This document shows positions 59,771-64,000 of a stretch of 64,000 nucleotides of DNA, one piece after another. The translations under genes were made by a program, and so were the position numbers. The notes beneath the pieces are model-generated. The model saw nothing but the letters and a program-made list of their open reading frames with translations. It had not been told where the DNA came from and searched no databases. The DNA comes from Pelodera strongyloides. Lineage: Eukaryota; Nematoda; Chromadorea; Rhabditida; Rhabditidae. Positions within the stretch are counted from its first letter, which is position 1; each line of letters begins with the position of its first letter. The stretch covers positions 1-64,000 of the forward strand of contig JAANDG010000025.1 in assembly GCA_036852015.1 (NCBI GenBank). Reading direction: 5' to 3'.

Positions 59771-62700
59771 GAGAGAGAGAGAGAAAGAGAGAGAGAGGGG
59801 ACGCTACATATATGTTAGCTTCTCATGATTAAAAGAAAAAGATCTGCGATTCTGAAAGACGGACACGAGAAAGAATCTAAGCACGAATGCATACAAAAAT
59901 AAGGCGAGAAACTTCATGAAAAACAAGTTCAGGTAAAAGACTTGCGAATTGGTACTAGATATAAAAAGTTAGAATTGGACCTGTTCTATTCATATTCTAA
60001 GATAATCCTAAAGCGAGAGAGAGGAGATTCAGAGACTCAGAGAGGCACAAAGAGACGGGATGCGCGCTTTTCAAATTTGCTCCCCATAATGCTTTGAGTG
60101 ACAGTTTTACCCGAGGAGATAGGATGGTATAATGAGAGAGGTAGAGAAATACGATGGTCAGAGAGATCCATCTTGTACAAGGTCATTTGAATAGAAAACG
60201 AGGGAGAAGGGCTTTGAATAAACAGGCATACAAATTACGGAATTTTAAAGAGGTATGACACGTGGTTTGTGAAACGTAAACCGAAGATCTGCATTACCAT
60301 GCGTTATTCCATTATGTATTAGTAATGTGCAGAAGCGCACCGAAATTTGAATAAAATACATGGAAATGCAGTTATCTATCCAGCCAAGTATTAACATGTG
60401 TTCCGTGCCAGAAACATCTCATCATATTGAATAAGAAATCGTGTGCAGCTGGTGCAGTTTCTTTTCATAAAATGACGGGATTATATGCAAATAGGATCGT
60501 TGAAAAGAGCAAAATGGGAATACAGATTCACAAACCACGAGGCATATCTCTTTGATCTTTGAAATCTGTCAACTAAAGGAGTTTTTTAATGAATCATAAG
60601 TGTTGTGAACCCAATCTAAGTATCAATTAACCTAATTAACAAATTTTTATGCAAATTTATGCCCGTTCAATCACTGGGTCTGACTGGGTGCCCTACGAGC
60701 TACGTCACGGTGGACAGTTACTAAGCCACATGATCATAATATAATGGTATTGGTTTAAAAGAGAAAGTTAGTTTGTGAAGCCGCGTCAGAATGTTATAGT
60801 AAATCCAATTTAATAATATGACGCTGGTTAAGTACTACAATAAGCTTAAAGCGAAATGCTAGCCCCTTTTGAAAATTTGCATATGATAAGCAAATCCTAT
60901 GTATCCTATGCTAATTTTGTGCGATTGATAATTTGTACAAAGGAAAGAAAAGGATAGTCTAGAAAATGTTTTATAGCCGAACCTCCTCAGTTCTCTGGTT
61001 CTGGTAAACCTTGTCATCGCTAGCTAGTCTGCCGGCTTGCGGTCACATAAAAGAGCGGATTAATTTTTTTGAATGTACAAGTACAAAAGGTGCCAAAATG
61101 ATATGTCTTTGATACGTCGCGGTAACAAATGGTGGCTGGAAACAAATTCTCGTAATTATGCGATGCCAAGTAAGTAGAAAATTCCCGTAGAAACGGAAGA
61201 CCCAAATTTTTTAAACAAATTCAAACAATATGTCACACAGTTACAAAGAAGAACTTAATTATTGTAGGGTCTTTGATTTTGTTTGTAATTTTCGGCTAGA
61301 TTGGACAAAAAATGAAGAAACAAAAAGCAGTCGTTAACGCATTAATAAACATAGCGTGAAACGTATTTTTTCTATAAAAGAAATTGAAAAAAAAATGAAA
61401 ATGTCCTAACACAAAAAGGAAGGAGGCTACTACGGCCCTAAGTAAGTCCTGACACTAAAAAGGATCCTACTATGGTACATAGTATTCTAACGTTGTCTCT
61501 CACACAGGTCGGAAGTTAGCTAAACACCGCTAGAGAAGATATCTGCAGGTTCCATGCTGTCAGTTTTCCTTATGTGAAATGGACAGTCGTGGGATTTATG
61601 GTGTTTGCACAAGAAATTATGGTTATTAGTTGGCATAAAGCGAAATAACAGCCGGTTTTTGAAACGCATCGCGGACGACTGAATTCTTGACGCATTTATG
61701 CTAATTCGCCCGAATTTAGCTCGATTTTTTATTCTAATTTATGTTCATTTGCATAATCTGCGATGTGTTTCAAAAAACCGGCCGGAATTTCGCTTTGAAT
61801 ATACAAATTTGAGGTATCGCATGCTATCCATTGAATCATAAGTTCGTTATTCAAAAAATGCTACAAAGGAATTCCCAGGCTATACTGCTTTTTCGCAACA
61901 TGAATTTGAATAAAGAACCCGTGCAGCGAAGACACGGTCGGTATAAACTTATTAAAAAAGCGCAGGCAGTAAAAGACCGTGAAAAAAAGAGTAGATGATA
62001 TAGTTAGTTGAAGTAAACTTTTAAAACCTTTTTCAATCTCCAGAGAGTACCATTCGTCTTGCTTGAAAATACCTAGGTGGGGCCTAGTAACATCAATAAA
62101 TAGAAACGAGTTCCGGCTCCATTATACCTCTAAACGCCTCTAATTGACATAATTGAATGTTCACGATAAACAAGGTTTGGTCAGAATTTTTGGCGGGAAT
62201 TCAAAATTCCTTACTTCAATTTCTCGATGTCTCTCTTCAGATCGGTCAGCTCTGCAATCTGTGCGTGTTGTTGAATCCGCAACGCATCCGCTTCCCTTCT
62301 GGCGGCATTCAGGGCGGTCATGATGACGTCATCAATCGATTGGATCAGCTGAAACAATCAATAATCGATGAATATCCAATAACAAGTATGCTTCATATGT
62401 CAGCCCATGTCTGATTTACATGACAGAAACAATGCGGAAAACCACATCAAAATGTTGAGATATCCTGACCATAACAGCTGTTGTTACGTGGGTTTAGGTT
62501 GAACATTCTAAATGAAACACACTTCAGAAAAGCATGTAGTAGTTGGAAAAAGTGGAATGCAGGGATGTATGTATACATTCGTGGGAAAAATTACTTCCTT
62601 ACTGAAATTAATTGAAATAATTCCCCAAAGCTCACCTCATTATCATCCATCTCCTTATCAATCTTTCCTCCGTTTATTGCTATTCCAGTGCAGACACTTC

Positions 62701-64000
62701 GAAGTCGACTAACGATATCCGCAGCCCGGGACTTTTCCGAAACGAGGTCCTCACGTAGGGACTGAACCTTACGCAACTCGAGCTCAAGCTGAAATATTTA
62801 AAGTTAGAAGTGAAAACTTGTTTCCCCTATTGTTATGTCCTAGCTACATTTTGCCCGTCCGACTTCGGGAAAATAAGGGTTCTCCCTAAATGCTGTCTAC
62901 TTGTGTAATTACAAGTAAACTACGAGCGTAGTGTGTATTCCACAGCGACGAGACAAACAGGCAGACATACTTTTTTCCCTTTATACTTTTATGAATTAAG
63001 CTATTGCAAGTTCATATATGTCGAATTAACCGATTACAAAATACTTCTTGCTGATTTGCTCACCTCTAATTAAAGCGAAATACCGGCCGGTTTTTGAAAC
63101 GTAACTCAAGTACTTGCATTCCTATGCATTTATACAAAGTGGGATCTAATTGGGCTCTAGTCTTTATTCTACTTTTTGCTCATTTGCATATGCTGCATAA
63201 GAAAGCAGGATTACGCAAACGCGTTTCAAAAACCGGCCGGTATTTCACTTTAAATAACTAATAAAGTCCCACCTGTTGTGTCAACGTTCTATTTTCCTGT
63301 TCCAAATCGCCGGCTTTATTCTGTATTTCCACTAACATCTTCTCAGTGTTGGCCAATCTTTTTGATCCATCTTCAGTACATAAAAGACGAACTCGCGAGT
63401 TCTCCACCTCATCTTCGAGCCTTTCCAGCTTCTCCTTGAAAAATCGATAAAATGAAAAATCAATCAATCAATAAAACAATTAATCAATCAATAAACCAAG
63501 GTCCAAAACAAAATAGCAGACCATAGGTCTGAAAAATTGTCGATATATGCGACTCCTCCAGCAGTTGTAGCAGATTATGGAGAGATAATCGGATATACAA
63601 CACAGCTTTGAAACATAACATTTTGTACACTATCAAATTTCAAAAAAAACTGTCAAATAATGAACCATCTGGTACTTTCTGTCACGGCATATTGGGTCCA
63701 TTTATTCTTTCTATGGTTTACTCTTTATGATGTGGTATAACTTGATACTCAAGTTAAAAAAAAGGTAAAAGCAGGGACTGTTCTTCAGGGCCGCGAAGAG
63801 GTCCCTGCAGTCCGAGCTAGCTGGTCTACCGAAGTAGTGCGCTCCAGAGAATAACTTTGACGTTCCCCTCCAATATGTGCGATAATGCACAGGAGCACAC
63901 AGTAAATGGAGTTACAGACATACATAAGTTCATCACTTCACAACACAAGTGTCATGGTCTCATTCACTTTAAAAACGAACCTTCAGTGCATTTCTCTCCG
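46386..64000 (-). CDS. grdn-1: Girdin/Daple (CCDC88) family protein, C-terminal coiled coil and tail; N-terminus outside window
   Basis: Hook-related cytoplasmic scaffold linking signalling, actin and microtubule or ciliary-base functions. Twenty-one exons, in transcript order: 63981-64000 (partial), 63273-63434, 62636-62788, 62215-62348, 58959-59040, 57766-57873, 55692-55760, 55457-55543, 54146-54283, 53618-53763, 52759-52855, 52356-52439, 52044-52100, 51703-51792, 51357-51497, about 49956-50616, 48731-48802, 48175-48324, 47303-47475, 46802-46912, 46386-46538. All phases agree, giving about 960 residues here. Family evidence lies in the distal coiled coil: [38 protein letters not shown], and [19 protein letters not shown], the conserved end of the CCDC88 coiled coil. 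Then comes a disordered Ser/Pro-rich tail ending EYGCV. C. elegans GRDN-1 is the known nematode member. The N-terminal HOOK domain should lie to the right of the window. Confidence 0.92.
46802..48802 (-). CDS. grdn-1: Girdin/Daple tail exons, proline-rich
   Basis: Four in-phase exons (48731-48802, 48175-48324, 47303-47475, 46802-46912). The exon at 47303 encodes [20 protein letters not shown], a run resembling SH3 or EVH1 ligands. Flanking exons are Ser/Arg-rich (SAGDRSLSRG-type and [13 protein letters not shown]). A family A element separates 47303-47475 from 48175-48324, and a CT-rich tract lies at 48669. Confidence 0.85.
46950..47066 (+). mobile_element. Half copy of family B (right part)
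   Basis: Only the right half survives (TTCATTTGCGTATGCTGCAT ... CCGGCCAGTATTTCGCT-TTAA). It begins about 40 bases upstream of the exon at 46802-46912, in the girdin intron. Confidence 0.8.
47562..47980. mobile_element. Palindromic TTAA element, family A, copy 2
   Basis: Both ends are intact: TTAA-AGGGTCAGGCCCATTT and AAATGGGCCTGACCCT-TTAA. The length is almost the same as copy 1 (419 against 418 bp) and the internal CAACTATTTATCGCAGTTGG and its complement are kept. Confidence 0.92.
48440..48557. mobile_element. Family E element, degraded copy in girdin intron
   Basis: AACGTGGTTTGTGAAACGCA and GCGTTTCAGAATCACGTTTC are imperfect inverted arms, and GCTTTAA closes the right end. Related to the elements at 54308, 59142 and 60245. 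Confidence 0.55.
48803..49955. other. Girdin intron
   Basis: Contains the family B element at 49089-49271. The stretch 49272-49940 has two open frames on the plus strand without splice context and is taken as non-coding. Confidence 0.6.
49089..49271 (+). mobile_element. TTAA element, family B (Bb), in girdin intron
   Basis: Ends are TTAA-AGCGAAATACTGGTCGG and CCGGCCGGTATTTCGCT-TTAA, with both target sites intact. Confidence 0.92.
49956..50616 (-). CDS. grdn-1: Girdin/Daple large disordered-tail exon
   Basis: At about 220 codons this is by far the largest exon here. It starts after AAAGTTTCAG with [20 protein letters not shown]. Visible pieces are a Gly/Ser run ([18 protein letters not shown]), [31 protein letters not shown] and [17 protein letters not shown]. 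It is Ser/Thr-Pro rich, so proline-directed phosphorylation is plausible. The 3' edge is uncertain by nine bases (donor after 49956 or 49947, same phase). Confidence 0.88.
50728..51123. mobile_element. Long palindromic TTAA element, family D, copy 2, in girdin intron
   Basis: Almost the same as the copy at 28413-28809, with differences such as TTTGCCATGGAAAA for TTTCCATGGGAAA. It ends TGGGCCTGTCCCT-TTAA, and that TTAA is the start of the next family B element. Confidence 0.93.
51120..51298 (-). mobile_element. TTAA element, family B (Bb, reversed), abutting family D
   Basis: The left TTAA (51120-51123) is shared with the D element. The right end is CCGGCCGTTATTTCACT-TTAA. It ends 59 bases from the girdin exon at 51357-51497. 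Confidence 0.92.
51357..64000 (-). CDS. grdn-1: Girdin/Daple coiled-coil exons
   Basis: Fifteen short exons, mostly phase 0, encode a heptad-repeat rod. From the right edge inward the recognisable pieces are [136 protein letters not shown], and the distal [10 protein letters not shown] block. Introns vary from about 110 bases to over 3 kb and host most of the right-hand TTAA elements. Only the exon at 54146-54283 has an irregular donor (GTTCAT), chosen because the frame and phase require it. Confidence 0.92.
52993..53147. repeat. Foldback family H, diverged copy in girdin intron
   Basis: ATGGTTTCCAAGTATGGTAA at the left and GATACTTGGAAACCCCAT at the right match the termini of 43569-43829. 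The centre differs. Confidence 0.65.
53293..53468 (+). mobile_element. TTAA element, family B (Bb), in girdin intron
   Basis: Ends are TTAA-AGAGAAATACCGGCCGG and CCGGCCGCTATTTCGCT-TTAA. Inner arms read GTTTGTAAAACTCATC and GATGTTTTTACAAAC. Confidence 0.9.
53930..54125. repeat. Cluster of ACTTCAAGT-type palindromic motifs in girdin intron
   Basis: Repeated AACTTCAAGTT, CAACTTCAAG and AACTTCAAACTT motifs occur at irregular spacing, at least nine in about 200 bases. They are within 20 bases of the donor of exon 54146-54283 on one side and 170 bases from exon 53618-53763 on the other. Confidence 0.7.
54277..54480. repeat. Local direct duplication carrying a splice acceptor and a family E end
   Basis: TTGGTCCTGAACAACA occurs at 54279 (spanning the acceptor of exon 54146-54283) and again at 54392. 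Each is followed by a TTAA-AGCGGTATCACACGTGG-type family E left end (54308 and 54441). The second acceptor copy is not followed by coding sequence. Confidence 0.7.
56316..56495 (+). mobile_element. TTAA element, family B (Bb), in girdin intron
   Basis: Ends are TTAA-AGCGAAATACCGCCCG and CCTGCCGGTATTTCTCT-TTAA. The centre has TTTATACTAATTTACTC, slightly diverged. Confidence 0.9.
57445..57735. repeat. Cluster of CTCGGAAAA / TTTTCCGAG motifs in girdin intron
   Basis: More than fifteen copies of TCGGAAA or its complement TTTCCGA lie in both orientations over 290 bases, with GCTCGGCCCG twice. The right end is about 30 bases from the donor of exon 57766-57873. The order is not a clean tandem repeat. 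Confidence 0.8.
58408..58589 (+). mobile_element. TTAA element, family B (Bb), in girdin intron
   Basis: Ends are TTAA-AACGAAATAACGGTCGG and CCGGCCGTAATTGCGCC-TTAA. Both arms are somewhat diverged and the centre is typical Bb. Confidence 0.88.
58699..58741. repeat. Short hairpin
   Basis: CTTCATATATTGTCTAT and ATAGACAATATATGAAG form a 17-bp perfect stem around a short loop containing CAAACGAG. It lies about 90 bases right of a fragment with family F-like CAGGCTCAGGCTCACG (58612). Confidence 0.8.
58815..58952 (+). repeat. 29-bp tandem repeat, about five units, next to a splice donor
   Basis: Unit AAAAATCGATAATCTCTTGA followed by TTAGGATAT, repeated almost without change. The last unit ends 7 bases from the edge of exon 58959-59040, so it lies just inside the intron downstream of that exon's donor on the minus strand. 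Confidence 0.95.
59142..59306. mobile_element. Family E element, full copy in girdin intron
   Basis: Ends are TTAA-AGTGGTATGACACGTG and CCATGTATCATACCGCTC. The arms pair over about 20 bases. The right target site is decayed (TAAA). Confidence 0.75.
59733..59802. repeat. (GA)n microsatellite
   Basis: About 70 bases of GAGAGA with GGGAGAGG interruptions in the girdin intron. Confidence 0.95.
60245..60560. mobile_element. Family E element, long copy in girdin intron
   Basis: The left end TTAA-AGAGGTATGACACGTGG is matched at the right by CCACGAGGCATATCTCTTTG. At about 315 bp it is nearly twice the length of the copy at 59142. Confidence 0.75.
60846..60935. mobile_element. Family C element, left half only
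   Basis: TTAA-AGCGAAATGCTAGCCC through AAGCAAATCCTATGTATCCT matches the left arm of 31397-31566. The right arm is missing. Confidence 0.85.
61633..61798 (+). mobile_element. TTAA element, family B (Bb), in girdin intron
   Basis: Ends are ATAAAGCGAAATAACAGCCGG and CCGGCCGGAATTTCGCTTTGA, so both TTAA sites have decayed. The left ACAGCCGG resembles variant B2, while the centre is Bb. Confidence 0.85.
63070..63253 (+). mobile_element. TTAA element, family B (Ba), in girdin intron
   Basis: Ends are TTAA-AGCGAAATACCGGCCGG and CCGGCCGGTATTTCACT-TTAA, with GGGATCTAATTGGGCTCTAG in the centre. The right end is 20 bases from exon 63273-63434. Confidence 0.92.

Larger units (their letters stand above)
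59041..62214. other. Largest girdin intron in the window
   Basis: Holds two family E elements, a (GA)n tract, a half family C element and a family B element. No exon with fitting phase was found within, and none is needed, since the exons on both sides join in phase 2. Confidence 0.7.

Noticed and set aside
1..64000. Prokaryotic operons, ribosome binding sites or origins
   Set aside because: The split genes, GT-AG introns and protein families are animal. No such signals apply.

Overview
This is nuclear DNA of a metazoan, almost certainly a nematode. Genes are split into short exons with GT-AG introns ending in the nematode-style TTTCAG or TTTTAG acceptor. A short interstitial run of the nematode telomere repeat TTAGGC lies near 30.17 kb. 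The dopamine receptor and girdin/Daple genes match families known from nematodes. The species cannot be named from the sequence.

Layout. (1) 1-4.4 kb, plus strand: the 3' part of a Na+/Ca2+ exchanger (NCX) gene, from the end of the second Calx-beta domain through the C-terminal membrane domain to the stop at 4418. (2) 6.1-16.4 kb, minus strand: a complete D2-like dopamine receptor, about 20 coding exons and about 840 residues, with a very large third intracellular loop (dop-2 type). It converges on the NCX gene. (3) 16.4-43.4 kb: repeat-rich DNA without a gene I can support. It holds palindromic mobile elements, microsatellites and, at 32.2-38.1 kb, a directly repeated 2.95-kb module made mostly of about 129-bp units, nearly all carrying the octamer TGACGTCA. 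(4) 43.4-45.4 kb, plus strand: the 3' exons of a small unrecognised gene with a coiled-coil stretch. (5) 46.4-64 kb, minus strand: the coiled coil and C-terminal tail of a girdin/Daple (CCDC88) protein. It ends in Gly-Cys-Val, the PDZ ligand known from vertebrate Daple, and its N-terminal HOOK domain lies beyond the right edge.

All reading frames and splice phases were followed by eye. In the NCX, receptor and girdin genes every exon junction keeps frame, and only a few boundaries (named in the entries) remain uncertain.

The most striking non-genic feature is a set of short, palindromic, TTAA-flanked elements. The commonest family has termini AGCGAAATACCGGCCGG and about 20 copies here. Other families (A, D, F, G) have longer arms starting AAGGG(T/A)CAGGCC(C) or similar. 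In two places different families abut and share a single TTAA, which points to a piggyBac-like TTAA target preference. The genes have no evident shared pathway beyond expression likely in neurons, muscle or sensory glia.
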